64,000 nucleotides of DNA from Owenia fusiformis (Eukaryota; Annelida; Polychaeta; Sabellida; Oweniidae): assembly GCA_903813345.2 (NCBI GenBank), contig CAIIXF020000011.1:15669754-15733753 (forward strand), written 5' to 3'. Both the position numbers and the translations under genes were made by a program. Below the pieces are notes generated by a model that saw nothing but the letters and a program-made list of their open reading frames with translations, was not told where the DNA came from and ran no database searches. Each line of letters begins with the position of its first letter. The stretch's first letter is position 1. Shown in pieces: positions 11,901 through 26,900 of this stretch.

Positions 11901-14900
11901 ATTTCAAGTTAACTTGAAAGTTAATTAAACTAAATTGCAATGTAATAATGAATGGTCTGTAGATAGCAGGTCAGAGATTCTGATTGGTCAATATTATGGT
12001 GAGATGATTCTGATTGGTTACTTACATGATTCCCGTAGCTTGTCCTTATCGTAATGTAAGGTTTCATAGTCCACAAGGCTGATCTTGCTGACCTGAATTC
12101 TAAGTCTCTCAGCCACAGAAGGGGGACTGAAAAATGCAGATTCAGGACTAAAATTACTGGGTAAGTATGTCCTATTACTACAGCATTTGGGACCTATATT
12201 ACTGGGGTAATGACTTATATTATAAGCAATCATAATTCAAATATGTGCACACATATAGATGATCTTAATTAATTTTTCTTAAGCATTCGGGATATTAAGG
12301 TAGGTGAAGTAGAATGAATTATTTGAATGATTTTCATGTCTTAAAGGTGTTCTAATTTGCCTACCTTAATGAATAGGTCAGGGTATCATTTCTAATTTAT
12401 TCAGGACATTATCTACACCCCCAAAATGCAATCTGATTTTCGACGACGTTTCGGTGGCAAATTTTGGCACCAAATGGACTGACTAGTCCGGTGGCAAATT
12501 TTGGTGTTGAAAGGTTTTGGTGCTGGAACAGTGCCAAATTTTTTCGATGCCGAAATGGCGCCGAATTATATTGGCTGTGTACTTGGTATTAATGATTGTA
12601 CTTTAACAATGAGTAAGGCATGGTGACATTTTATTCCTAAGACGATGATTGTTATTACAACTTTTAGTGACTTTTCTTGACTCTAACTACTTAAGGGAGT
12701 TTCAAAAGTAATTAACTTATAAATGTTATCTATTATCAAGTGACAACAGAGTGCCACCTTAACCTTTTGGACAAAAAACAAGTAGAAGATTGCCCTGTTG
12801 AGACAGTTTATAATTCAATTATGGATCAAATTTAACCGATTTGCCATGGCAGGGTGGAGTGACTTTTTCACATCAGCCCTTACCGTAGGATTTAATCCTA
12901 CGTTTGAAATTAATCAATATTTAGCTACTTAGTGCTCATCATATTTTTTTAGTGTAGACAGGACAGAAAAATAATCTAATGCAAAATTCTTTCTGAAGTA
13001 CATGTAAATACAATGCAGTACGTGCGATTAAAAAAATAAAATTTTAATAAAAATTACACTCAAGGAGAAAAGGTAAAACACATTAATGTACAGTACATAT
13101 TTAGTAATATTATTATAAAAATGGAAATGCCTTAGATTATGCAATCTATGGGTAGAGGAAGAAATCAAAAATAGGGTGCGCCACTATGTCTGCTTATAAG
13201 TACTTACACATCACTATCGCGTGACTTGCTAGAAACAAAAAACATTACAAGTAACCTCCTATTTTACATCATCTAACATTGCTTTCGTAGTTTAAATTGT
13301 ATTAAGTCCTTTTTACACTGATCAGTCTTTTTAGATCCCCTGTGTATTCTCAAATGGAGAAAATACCTGTTTTGATAGAATATTAAAATCAGACCTAAAC
13401 AGACTATTGATTGGTCTTGAGTCTCTTGACAGCTGTTTTTGAAAACAACCCATGGTATCCCGTTGAGTCTGGTGAAGCCTGATGGAGACTGCTATGAAAA
13501 ATCTGGTGGAGTTTTGTGGAATGAGTAGTTTCATTTATCACCATCTTCATCGGACTTCTTTTGTTAAAATCTGATCACGTGATAACTTCATGGTAACAGA
13601 GGCCTTCATGCACGATGTCACACAATCCAAGGGGCTTTCATCAGAATCAATGAGACACCATGGGATGATACTTCAAAAAAGATCAATTAAAAAGACCTGT
13701 CAGTGAAAATGGGGCATTACAGTAAAACCTGTACATCCAAACACCTCTCTAATCTGAATACCTCTGAATGTGAACGTTTTTTTCAGTTCAAACTTTAAAT
13801 CTGCCATACTAACTAATAATGTGAAAATCACAACGCTTTATTTCATTTTTTGTCTGTAGAGAGACTAAAAAACCTTTAAACCCAAATACTATCTTTTAAA
13901 TAAAAACAACATTATCACAGAAATATGCAAAGATGAATGACGCAAGAACTCATCATCCAAAGGAAAGATGCATTTCATACTCACTCATTTAGTATTGGAA
14001 TAGACCCCCTGCGTTTAGGCTTCAGGACCATATTGGCTTGGTTACGTAGCGATATGTTAATAACTGACGGGAAAAGACGACACGGCTCTCCGTCAACTTG
14101 CATAGGAATGGTTTTGTGTGTTGTGAGACGACATGACTTGCATTGTGCGATCCTCTCACCATGAGCTCCCATCTGAAGTGCTGCCTACAAACAGAAACTG
14201 CATCTTGTAAAACATATATCTTACTCTGTTTGTTTTATTCATTTCAATTTATAAGTTGTTTATACACTGATAGACGTGGAAATGATTTTGAGGTGGGATA
14301 AAAGGATTCACTAACCCCTACATGTATAGACACAGGATGGGAGGGCAGGAGCCTCCGAGAGGCGTACCTAACCCTAATGACATAGAATGGGTGGGCAGGA
14401 GCTTTGATTCACCATGGCCACCAGGTACCCCCATGGGTATTCAATCAAAATAATCTTTCACACGTTAACATTCTCCATATTTAATTTGAAGACTATATTA
14501 ATATGAATAGTTCTATCAGTATAAAAAAAACTGGACTTCCCAGTGAAAATTTACAATTTTTTACAAAAACACAATGACACTTCATATTACTGTGACGGAA
14601 TATTTCCTAGAATTCCTAATATAATTCTAGGGAGAAAAGGGTTCATAAAGGAATTTACATACCAAAGAGGCTGCGGTGAAGCCCAGGACCTCTAAATAGC
14701 CATCGTCATGACGCTGGGGCTCAAAACTTGCTGTGCTTCCCCATGGGGTGGTACCACTTGCATATCTATAATAAATAATAAAATACATGTGTTCATAAGT
14801 TCAAAATGATTAACTCTTTGCTATTACATATGATTCATAGCTAATATACAGGTCCATCTGAAGACCAGCAAAAAGGGAGGGGGTGCGGAATTAGTTGGAC

Positions 14901-17900
14901 AAAAAGGGGTTGTGACATATATATTGGTAGAGACACTCTTTTTTATCAACTCATTGCAATCACTATCATGTTTCAATTACAACTTACTTGCAATCACTAT
15001 CATGTTTCAATTACAACTTACTTGCAATCAATATCAAGTCTCAATTACAACTTACTTGCAATCACTATCACATTTCAATTACAATTTAATTGCAATCAAT
15101 ATCATGTTTCAATTACAACTTACTTGGGAATATTGAGAAATACAAGGCAGTGAATCCTGAGGTCTTTGATTTTAGATGTCAAGTCTACGCCATCACATTC
15201 CAATCTGAGGTGCTCTGCTAGGTTACGCCAATTACGCTGCAGAAGTCCCTTTCCTCCAGCCTGAAATATATATGGTATTTATGTGATAAACATATAAGTT
15301 TTTATCAGACAGCATTTTTAATGTAAGCCTTTTACCATTTTAGGCTAACTTTTCTGTGCCAACCCTCTACAGTATATAACTACTTACTACTAAATTTGGC
15401 AAATCATGGTTTTGAGCCCAGTTGCAGTACTGCATTGTATAATCTATATTACATGAACTATATACAAAATATTTATGTTGAGAGATGTTCAAGTTTAGAG
15501 GTGCATCTCCAAAGATATGATTGTCAAGAGGACAACCAAGTGAAGATGATTGATCCAAATGATGGAGTTTGATGAAACAGGTAAGAATTGCAAGAAACAA
15601 CAAAGCATTAACATGACAAAATGTCACCACCTAATTGATGATTTGCGATCACCGAATGGATTCTATATTTTAGTGACGTCACAATTAGGCTACCCAGCTT
15701 TAGATGCTTGATTTTGAGAGATTATCTTCTATTTTCGTGCTTAATTGATTTATTTTTCAGGAAAGCTTTCGATTTGACTAGATCAACATTCATGCTAAGC
15801 ACATACCAAGTCTAAGATCTTACTGACATGATTTAGATAGCGGTTAAGCGCCCCCCGATTTTTGACAAAAACGGGGGGCGCTTATAGGCATCGATGTTTA
15901 GTATGAATTTCACCCAAACTTCGCACATATATAGATATACTCATGATCTAGTCAAATCGGCATACCTGGTAAATATCCGACCCATGGTTTTCATAAAAGA
16001 AATGACAATATTTTTAGCTTAAAACTGCCACGTGTCCGCCATTTCGTGATTCCATCATGTTTAATATCATTTCTATATGACGTCACACCAGTAAGACGAA
16101 ATATGTGACAACAGTATCCATAAACAAAATTCCTGAATTCTGATCGCAAAAGGTCAATTGATCAAATCTGAAATCTTCAGTCAGATTTGAAGTTCTCGAT
16201 GAATTTGAAAATTTTTGGTCAGTTTAAAACAAGTATTTGTTAAAAGTTAATTGAAGTTGTAAGAATTTGTTACAGAAGCAAACCACCGATCGCTAACTGC
16301 CGTCACAAAGAAATGGAGACCATAACAATATGTCACCACCTTTTGGGTGGGTAGGTGTTTGAGAACCCATAGCAGGCCCGTAAGACACTTTTCTCAAAGG
16401 GGGGTGCGGTTTTAACCTAAGAGAAAAAAAATTGTCAATTTTTTGCCGCGTAAATCAAATTGCGTAAGTCAAAGGGGGGGGGGTCGGTTACTCCCTATAT
16501 TGGGGCCACTCTGCCTATTTTGTAGTATTTTATTGTTTTCGTATTGTTTTTAGACTAAATATTGTGTGAGCAATTTGGAGAAACACTGGAATAGGGGGAG
16601 GGTGTACTAGAAGGGCATACATGCCCGAGAACTTTTACCAGTTCAAGATCACATTCAGTGATTTTTGGATCCTTTCAAGGTGTTTTAATTGAAATAGAAT
16701 CTATTTATAAGGAATTCAGATTTTTTCAATCATTTTCTTCTTAGGGGAGTGAGGGGGCAGCAAGGAAAATTTTACTAATTCAAGATGCTGTCTGGTTAAT
16801 TCTGAGCACTTTTAATGTGTTTTGAGTAAACGAATGCTTTAGTTTTTGGGGTGGGCTGCCAGAAATTTTTATGTTTTTATGATTTCATTATGTCACTTGG
16901 TGACTTCTAGGCACTTTTAAAGTGTTTGAAATTAACAAATGCAACTTCCAAACTTGTGAGGAGTGACCCACTCCCCCTAGAAAATTTGACACTTTTAAGA
17001 TGCCATTTGGCATGTTTGGTGCTTTCTGGGTACTCTTAAAGTGAATGAGTGATTTTTTTAATTCTTTTTGGGGATGTCAAAGAGAATGAGAGGATGAAGT
17101 GGGGTGGAGTGCCAGAGGGGGAGCAAGGGGTTGTCCCAAAGAAACAATGACCATATCAAGGTGCCATTTAATGATGTCTGGGCACTTTAAAAATGTCTGA
17201 GACAATACATGAAATTCAGAATTTTCTCAATAGTTTTGTGGGGGATGTGTTTCTCTTCTAGAAAATTTTACAATTTTAAGATGATATTTGGTGCTTCTGG
17301 GCACTTTTAAAGTGTATGAGTCAATCGAAAAAAATTGAAAAACAATTACATTGTTTTTCAATTTTTGGGGGGGTGTCAAAGGGGGTGCCAGAGGGGGAGG
17401 TGGGATTAGGGTGCGAGAGGGGGAGCAAGTGTTTGTCCCCCATATCTGCCCCCAGAAACATTGACCATATCAAGGTGCTATTTGATGAAGTCTGGGCACT
17501 TTAAAAGTGTCTGAGACAATGCATGAAATAAATTCAGAATTTTTGTCAATTGTTTTGTGGGGGATGTGAGGGGTGGCCTACTTCCCTGGAAAATTTTACA
17601 ATTTTAAGATGCTATTTGGTGCTTTCCGGGCACTTTCGAAGTGTATGACTCAATAAAACATTTGAAAAAATCACAATATTTTGGGGGATGTCAAAGGGGG
17701 AGGGGGTGCAAGAGGGGGAGGTGGGGTGGGGATGCAAGAGGGCGAGTAAGTGTTAGTCTCCCGGAATCATTCACTATATCAAGGAGCTATTTGATGATAT
17801 CTGGGCACTTTACATGTGTCTGAGATGATACATAAAATAAATTCCGAACTTTTCAATTGGTTTGTTTTGGGTGTGAGGGGTGGCCCACTCCCCCTAGAAA

Positions 17901-20900
17901 ATTTTACAATTTTAAAACGCTATTTAGTGCTCTCTGGCCACTTTCAAAGTGTATAACTCAATTAAAAAATTGAGAAAATAACATTTTTTTTCAATTATTT
18001 TGGAGGGGTGTCAAGGGGGGCGGGGGTGCCAGAGGGGAGGTGGGATGGGGTGGGGATACCGAAGGGGAGCAAGTGTTAGTCCCCCAGAAACATTGACTAT
18101 ATCGATGAGCTATGTGATGATATCTGGGCTCTTGGGCACTTTAAAAGTGTCTGTGACAATACATAAAATAAATTCAGAACTTTTCCATTGTATTGAAGGG
18201 GTGTGAGGGGTGGCCCACTCCCTCTAGAAAATTTTACAATTTTAAGATGCTTTTTGATGATTTCTGGGCACTTTAAAAGTGTATGAGATGATGAAAAAAA
18301 ATTTCAAAAAAAAAATTTTTTCAAAAAAAATAAATAAAAAAAGAATTTAAAATTTTTTTTGGGGGGGTGTCAAAGGGGGGTGCGGTCGCACCCATCGCAC
18401 CCCCCCCCCCATCTGACGGCCCTGCATAGCCCTCACATAAGTATTTTCATTATCTTCAATTTACATCAACTAATAGTGTGAATGAATTTAGGACAGATTC
18501 TGATTAATTGAATGTTCACTTACCGCTGCATAGAACATCTTATTCCTGAATCGGCTGTCAAACTTTTCAGGATTGGCCTCTGAAAAACATAAACAAATTT
18601 GGAAATGAAACAAAAATAATCTAATCATATGAAAGCAAAAATATGCCGATCCATAAGATTGAGATTTGAATTTTATGAAATTGGCGCAATTTTGAACCTC
18701 GCTTTGAGATTATTATAATAGTGTTGGTTTCTGTCGACTGCACTAATAAAAAACAAAGTCATATTTTGTGCCCATTATTCCCTAGCTTGGAGCAAACTAA
18801 TCTATTCATTTCTTATTGTTTTAGTAAAATTTGGCTTTTAATATTGCTTTAATGCATGTAAATTCACAACATGTGTATATCAACCATATATGTTTTCTTT
18901 GAAATGGATTCTGAAGAAATTTATATGAAATCCTCTTTTATTCGAGATGCAATGACTAACTTTTGTAAAAACATAATTGAGATCAAATCATTAATCAAAT
19001 AAATTTAAAAAAAAATTTCAACATTCTTTTCACTATCAAAACAGAAACCAAACGCAAAAAAATGCTGATTGAGGCACCATAAAAAATAACATGAGGATTT
19101 TTCAATGATTTGAAATTATTCAATTATGTACCTCTGGATTCGTGAAATTCTAGGGCTACATGAGCATCAGCCCCTAGACTAAAATAATTATTGAATACAT
19201 CTAAAGGCATCGTTGTTGCCCCTGCATCCCTGGCTGCTTGATCCTCTGGGTCAATTTCTACCCCCTCCAGGGGAGTCACTTCAATATTCCAGCGATCAAG
19301 CTGAACAACAGGTCCATCTTCCACATTACATAAAATCTTCGAGATGGGCTCATCTGTGTAACCCTGAAATAGAAAAAAATCAATTTCAAATAAGTTGAAT
19401 AAGAGAAGGGCATGTTCGTGTTACACTTATATAGAAAATAAAAGTCAAGTAATTTTCCTTATCAAATGAATGTTGTACTTAGACATTATATGGAATCCCA
19501 TAATTAACAATTGATATATATTGATTAAACATCATTTCTTTCTAAACTGTGAAGGAAATCGTGCTTTCTGGTATCTTAATGTATAATTTACAGTATTAAC
19601 CAATTAACTTATTGATTTCATTCCAAAGAAGACATTTCTTTTCCTATCTTCCCTCAAAAATCATAACTTTGTGTCATTTACAATATAGGGGCAGGTGCAA
19701 AATAATGTCATCATCTCCCAATTTGAGAATGGAAAAATAATACATACCCCTCCCAGTTGAATGTGGAAATGTTATACATACCCCTCCCCAGTTGAGTGTG
19801 CGTGCGAGGTCGTTTCCTGTCCCCAGGGGAAGAATCGCCACAGGGGGACAAGGGGTGATCCCTAGGTTATCTAGAGTCTGCAGAATCCATCCAACAGTCC
19901 CGTCCCCTCCACAAGCCAACACACGCAAGTTAGGCACTTTCTTAAACATTTCTAAACTGGAATATAAAGCACTCGCAAATTAGGTACTTTTTTTAAACAT
20001 TTCTAGACTGAAAATAAAAAGAAAATACAAGTTGGGCACTTTCCTATTTTTCACTCTAACATGACCCATGATACGTTATTCAAGAAATCCCACTTTATAT
20101 CAAAAATGTTTCTTGATTAAAATCATATAAACATGTAATAAAGTGACTAAATGATGCAATGAATGTGTTATCAATATTTTTTGAAAATGTTATTAATTGC
20201 TTACCCAAACTTTGGTCCCCCTGAGGATAAGTCGAACACCTGTCGGGGGTTGAGCAACCAATGAAATTTGTGCAATAATTTGCCTCCCTGGTTCCCACCT
20301 GATTTCGGGTTGATAAAGACAACTAAGGGCTTCAAATGGGGTGACGGGATTGACTTGATTATAAATGGTTTATGATCAGTATTACTGCGCTTTTTCTTGA
20401 GTGAGGCCTTTTTCTTCTTGCGTATTGAACTTTTAAATGAGCCCTGAAATAAAAAAAGAAAATTAATTTCTAATCTATGTGCCATGTTAAGGTCATAGTA
20501 AATTGTACACATTTATGGTATATTCACTGTTGACTGAGACCAAAGTCAACAGGGGATTTCCAAGTTTACAATGAAGGCACAGACTGCGATTGTGGAAACA
20601 CAGTTTTACACATTTAACTGAACAATGAAAATGGCGAACTGCCAATAACACTTATAAAATGTCACATTTGTATTTCCTGGAAATAAAAGCAAATACGAGG
20701 AACTTGAACTTTTGTATTTATATAAACCACATGTACACATGCTTCCTTCTACGTAGATGTCTATTAAACAATGACATATTGTACTATTAAAACAGGCCAC
20801 CCATACGCGTGCTTCCTGTAGAAGTAAGATTGTACAATCAGAATGGAAAAAGTGCTTTTATAAGATCGGAGCTACAATAACCGAAGTGTTAAAATAAACA

Positions 20901-23900
20901 ATTAATCTATTAGGCACCACCTGTACTCGGGCTTCCTGTTACATTACGGATTGTAAGACCCGCACATGAGATTATCATGTAATCAACACCTAGTTCCCGT
21001 AATACGGTTTTAGACATTAAGATATCACAATATTTTATTTTCATATTTAACATTTTCTAAGAACATCTTTATTAAGACATGAAAATTATAAATAGTACTG
21101 TAGTATAATCTACCCCTGTGTTTTCATAATCAGAATAATGCAATATCAAATTTTAGACATTATGACATCACAATATTTCAAGTCATGAAAATTATAAATA
21201 GTACTGTAGTATGATCTGCCCCTGTGTTTTCATAATCAGAATTATGCAGTATATCAAATTTTAGACATTATGACATCACAATATTTCAAGTCATGAAAAT
21301 TAGAAATAGTACTGGAGTATGATCTGCCCCTGTGTTTTCATAATCAGAATAATGCAGTATATCATCAAATTTTAGACATTATGACATCACAATATTTCAA
21401 GTCATGAAAATTAGAAATAGTACTGTAGTATGATCTGCCCCTGTGTTTTCATAATCAGAATAATGCAGTATATCATCAAATTTTAGACATTATGACATCA
21501 CAATATTTCAAGTCATGAAAATTATAATTAGTACTGTTAAGTATGATCTGCCCCTGTGTTTTCATAATCAGAATAATGCAGTATATCAATTTGGAAATAT
21601 GAAGGCATAAAAATCATATTGAATTGTATTACATGAAAAAAAATCGTATTGTCCCTGGGAAAAATATTGTATCAGAGGGAATTACATGAAAAAATTGTAT
21701 TGTCCCCGGGAAAAATCGTATTGGAGCGTATAAACTTATTTTTGGTTTCCGGGTTATTTTATTAATTTTTTTTTCAAACAATGTGCATTTATTAATATAA
21801 TGTTTGCATTATCCAAATGTAACTTTTTAGAGGGATGTATTATGGAATAAATAGGTTGTTTCTGGTCAGGATTGAATATGGGTTCTATTCCTCGGAAAAT
21901 ATGATATTGACCTTGGGCAATATCATATTGTCACTTGGTCACTGCACTTCCTCGGTCAATATCATATTACCCTTTGGTCAATATCATATTGTCCCCCGGA
22001 ATAAAACCCATATTCAATCCCTCCCAGTAAATAACCTATATATATACATGTAGTTAATAATGTGCTCACCACCTGGTTCCCATAATACATTTTTACACAT
22101 TATGACATCACAATGTTTCAGCATCACATTTAACATTTTCTAGGAATATCTTTTCTAAAAAGTACTGTAGTATGCCCCTGGGGCTCATTTTTGGTCAGAT
22201 CATACCTTACGATTCCGACAAAACTGTTGTCTAACGAACAATGACTTGCGACCGAATTGTACATTACGAGGGTTCTAAAAACAGACCCCTGTGTCTTCAT
22301 AATAATCAGTTTAATGTAGTATATTAATATATATATAGTTGACTATTCTTACTTTTCGTGGTATTTTGATTATCCAAGATGGTGGGATGATTATTCCCGC
22401 GTGCATACCCAGAGTGCACTGCTCTTCTATTTGTTGCATCATAAAGCACGTGATTTTGTTATGGTAAGCAGCCTTGCACCACGAGCAGCTTATTGCAATG
22501 ATTTCCTGAAAAACAACAATACATTCCCCATCACATGGAGAATGGTTATCAAATTTCAGGGGTTTCACTATAATTTCTCACAACAGGTTAAATAAATGAA
22601 AACAACAGGCAAAATTAATGAAATCATAAATCTAACATAGAAAAGTTGAAAAGTCCTTAAAAACAACAGGCGATTTTATGAAAACAACCAGTCAAAATTG
22701 CCTGTTGCCTGCTGCTAATGAAACCCCTCTCAAATGGTCATGAAATTTGACATCAGATGTTATGGAGCAATTTTGTGTTGTTAAATAATAATTATTTCCG
22801 AAACAAATTGAGAGATCTGGAAAAATATCCTGTTCCTTTGCGTAAATGTGTCTTTAGTAGGAGTTGATTAGATAATTAGACTAGAGTAAAGTGAAGTAAA
22901 GTGATTGGTACAATACTGTCTCTGACTTGTACCATACTTTAAAGGTTTGCTGATGAGTTAAGTTATTGAGAGGTCATGATTCTCTGCTATTTCAATAACG
23001 CCGTCCAAGTATTGCAAAAACGTAATGAAAAATCCATGGACCCGGAAATAAAAAGTGATTGCGTTTTGTGGACGCAGTGCAAGCCATACTCATACAATCA
23101 ACTTTGGATGAATGATTTGATAAAGATCTTACCTTCAGTCTCTTTATTTCGTCAGAATCCAATAAATAATTGAAGAAAATTCTATTTCTAAAAGAAATAA
23201 AATTTTCTTTCGAAATTTCCTTCCCGGAAGTTGATTTCTGATCGAAATAGTACGAGGCATGTGATAGGACAAAAATTTATACAATACTCGATTTCCGAGC
23301 AGTAATCAGTATGAGTCCTACGATTCGCCGGTAGCTTAAGACCTGATTCAAACCATTTTCAATTGGTCAAGTGTGATCACGTGATCATTATTTGAGACTG
23401 CATATGCGCAAGAAACTGAACTAAAAAGTTGAACCTCGCGCAGATTGCCCCTAAACTAAACATGCTAAAGCAAAATCAATAGCAAATTGTTTCGAAATTC
23501 GCAAGGAAAAGGTGTTTTAAATGGGAGAATATAAGTTATGATGGTATCTGTATCATTCAATGACATACTAGACTTGCAAGAACGCTGATTCAGACCGATA
23601 AATAGCAAAAGCAGTGGTACAAAATTTCATCAATTTATTTCATCCAGTGTAAAAACGTGACTTTTGAATTCCCGGGAACATTTTTTCAAGGGACGCAGTT
23701 TTTTGAAGGGAGACGCATTTTTTGAAAATCATTACGTCCAAGGGACGCAATTTTGGACAAGCCTACTGAAAACACTGATTCTTCTTCTTAAGAAATAAAA
23801 TGAGCAAAAGGAATCAGCCAAAACAGAAGTATGGGTAAAATACATTCAAGAGAGTTACTTCCTAGTTAGGCCTACCCCATGTTAGGCCTACCCCATGTTT

Positions 23901-26900
23901 TGAATATAAAATAAAATTGCAAACATCAACTTTCAGAAACATTCCCTAATTATAGTAAATATATGCTTGTCTTTTACACCAATTTGCAGTAATTGCATTT
24001 TTAAATCTTCATTAAATGACCCTGTTTTCTGTATTACTGAAAGGTTTATGATAGCTCAACTGAGATATTTTGGATGACACATCACAAACACTTGGTTGAT
24101 GCGAAATCACTACCCTAATGGCAAATTAATTGTATTTTAATTACATAAAAGCTTATGTCAACCAATATATTTGGAAAACAATCCATCAAGCAACATGACG
24201 TTACCAAAAAACAAATTTTTTAAAAGCATTCTCTTAAAATTGTGTCATCTTAACTATCAGCTAGAATCTTTGGAAAACGATCCATCATGTAACATGACAA
24301 CACCACAAACAATTTTCGATAACATTCGTTTAACAATAGTGTCATCCTGACCAGAGTTTTGCTATTCAAATCTATTATTACACGAGACATTGGAATAGAA
24401 AATTTCCCCATGCTAAATTGAAACAATTAATGGCAGAAGATAGTTTGCATCTTGCAATAGGTCTCCAATCACTTCTTTTATATTTCAATTCCCCATGTTA
24501 TGCCTGGGTCGCATTTGCTCCGATTCATCGCCTGGCGCCTGTCCGATTGAGTTCATATTGTATTCAGTTTTGAACAGAATACTCAATCAGCCGGGCGCCG
24601 GCCGATGAATCGGAGCAAATGTGACCAAGGCATAAGATTAGGAATGAGGGGACAACAAAAAATCTTGAAACTATTTTGAAAAAGTTGAAATACATAAAAT
24701 GTCCTTAAAATTAAAGTGTTATTGATGTTGAACGGTAGAACTTAAATTAATTAATTTATCAAATCATAGTATGACTAGACTTCGAATTCTTTGGATGTCT
24801 CGAGGGCAGATTAAACAAGGCATTTTTGCATCCAAATTGTCATCAACTGCAATTTATTACAGGCTCTGACCGCCAACTGTCAAACACTGACTGCCAACAA
24901 AGAAAAAGTTGGAGACTATAACAACATGTCACCCCCTGGTGGTGACATAAAAGTTGGACTAGAAAATAGTGTTCACATTGAGAGGTGTTCAGATTATAGA
25001 GATGTTCGTATATATGAGCTTCAACTCACCTTACTGTGAAAGGAAAACTTCTGTTGGAAAGACTGAAAAATAAAAAAAGATCATGTAACAAGCATTATAT
25101 CTATGATATATATAAACTTAATCTATTATCTGATATTTATTAATAATATATATCATAATAATATTTTTGATCAATCTCTTATTCAAAGTACAAATAGGTA
25201 TTTCATCATTCTTTCATCATTCTAATTGATTCCCAGCACTCAAAACAGTGCCTATATTTGTAAGTCATTTGATATTCATATCGTATTATAGAAATTCTAC
25301 TTTTGTAGTTTTAATCCCATTTGGCGTTATTTTTATATTTCATTGCGTAAGTACTTAATACTCAACACAAGTTTTTATTACACCTTTGATGTTTTGTAGA
25401 GTGAATCCAAGAGGAATCATAATATTATTAATATTTTAAATGCATTCTAATTAATTCTCAGCTCTTGAAACATTGTATTTGTAAAGATTTTTGATGTTAT
25501 TTAGCTGATTTGAGAGGGAATGCTCGATTAGTAACAAACATCTTGTGATCATCTATAGACATTGGTACCAAATAGTTATATTTTGACTATAGGCCCATCT
25601 TTATCACTGCTGAAAACTTACTAAAATATGGTCATTTCAGCAAATGTCTTATCCTGAGAATCCTTAAATAAAGCTAGATGAATTTGAGCAAGCTGTATGT
25701 CATGAAAATACACAGAAAGTGATCAATTATACCACAGACATGAGTGTCAATGTTGAGTGACACTCGGACAAAATGAGTGTCTTAAAATGTCCAGCAATAA
25801 TCCATGCATGTAGGAGTATGTAACGTTCTTTGATCAACAACTACCGCAGTACTGAATACCATTACCTTTATTAAAACTTGTCCTGTATTTTACCACAAAT
25901 CCCTTTTTATAGTGTAAACTGTACACGAGCAGTGTCCATATTCAAGTTAATATATCATCAGCCACCAATTGGCACGATGGGTTTATCAAGATAGGATGGC
26001 AATCCAATTTTATACTTTTATAATTAATAATAATTTCACTGTTTTTTTATTGAAGGGTTTTGCAGGAACCAGAGAGGTTGCTGCCAAGTAAAAGTAGTGG
26101 AAAACAAAAAATAATGTTGAACAGGAGCTCCAGGACTAGGATTTGACCCCCTCTGGAAATTGCCAAAGAAGAAATGGACCTAATTTTTTTAATCCATTCC
26201 ATCGGGCTCTCTTTGTAAAATTAGGGCCAGATTTTCCAGAAATGAGGTCCATTTTCCAAAAAGGCCAATTTCCTTGCTCCTACCCCTCCCCAAATCTACC
26301 AGTAGTCATCACCCTCTTCACCATTCCAAATGATTTATATTTCTGATGCTTATACAACCTTATCAATCAATCGATCTCAAATGAACCTTTTGTGGTCTTT
26401 CATGGGTGTTTGAAAGTACACTGAATATTAGTTACCGAAGCACAAAAAATGCAGTGTTTCATTTTCATACATATTAATGTCTAATTTAGAGTACATGTGA
26501 AATCAACTCTGGTAAAGGGTAATGACATGTGAAACTCTAATGGAAAATATTAATCAATCATGAAAGCATGTTACTGACAGACAAACACATCAATGTTAAG
26601 TGACATACCGACTAGCATGAAATCCATCCCAAGTACAACAATTAATATGTTGGAATATCCCAGGGAATTAAAGCCCAATATAAACTCATGTTACAAATTT
26701 TCCTTAAGATTGATTTTGATGAGGATGATTATTTCAAATAATATATGTATCCCTTCCACCATCAGGCCCGAGTGAGCTTTTGCCAAGGGGGGGGGACACT
26801 TTTCAAAAAATCCCAGGGAAAGCACACTTTTGACAATTTTGGCCCAAAACCACTTGAAAATGCTCAGAATGGTTAAAAACAGCATGATTTTGAAAGAATG

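Noticed and set aside
24499-24634. MicroRNA precursor
   Set aside because: The arms are too long and too perfect, and TA flanks point to a MITE; without small-RNA data a microRNA claim is not supported.
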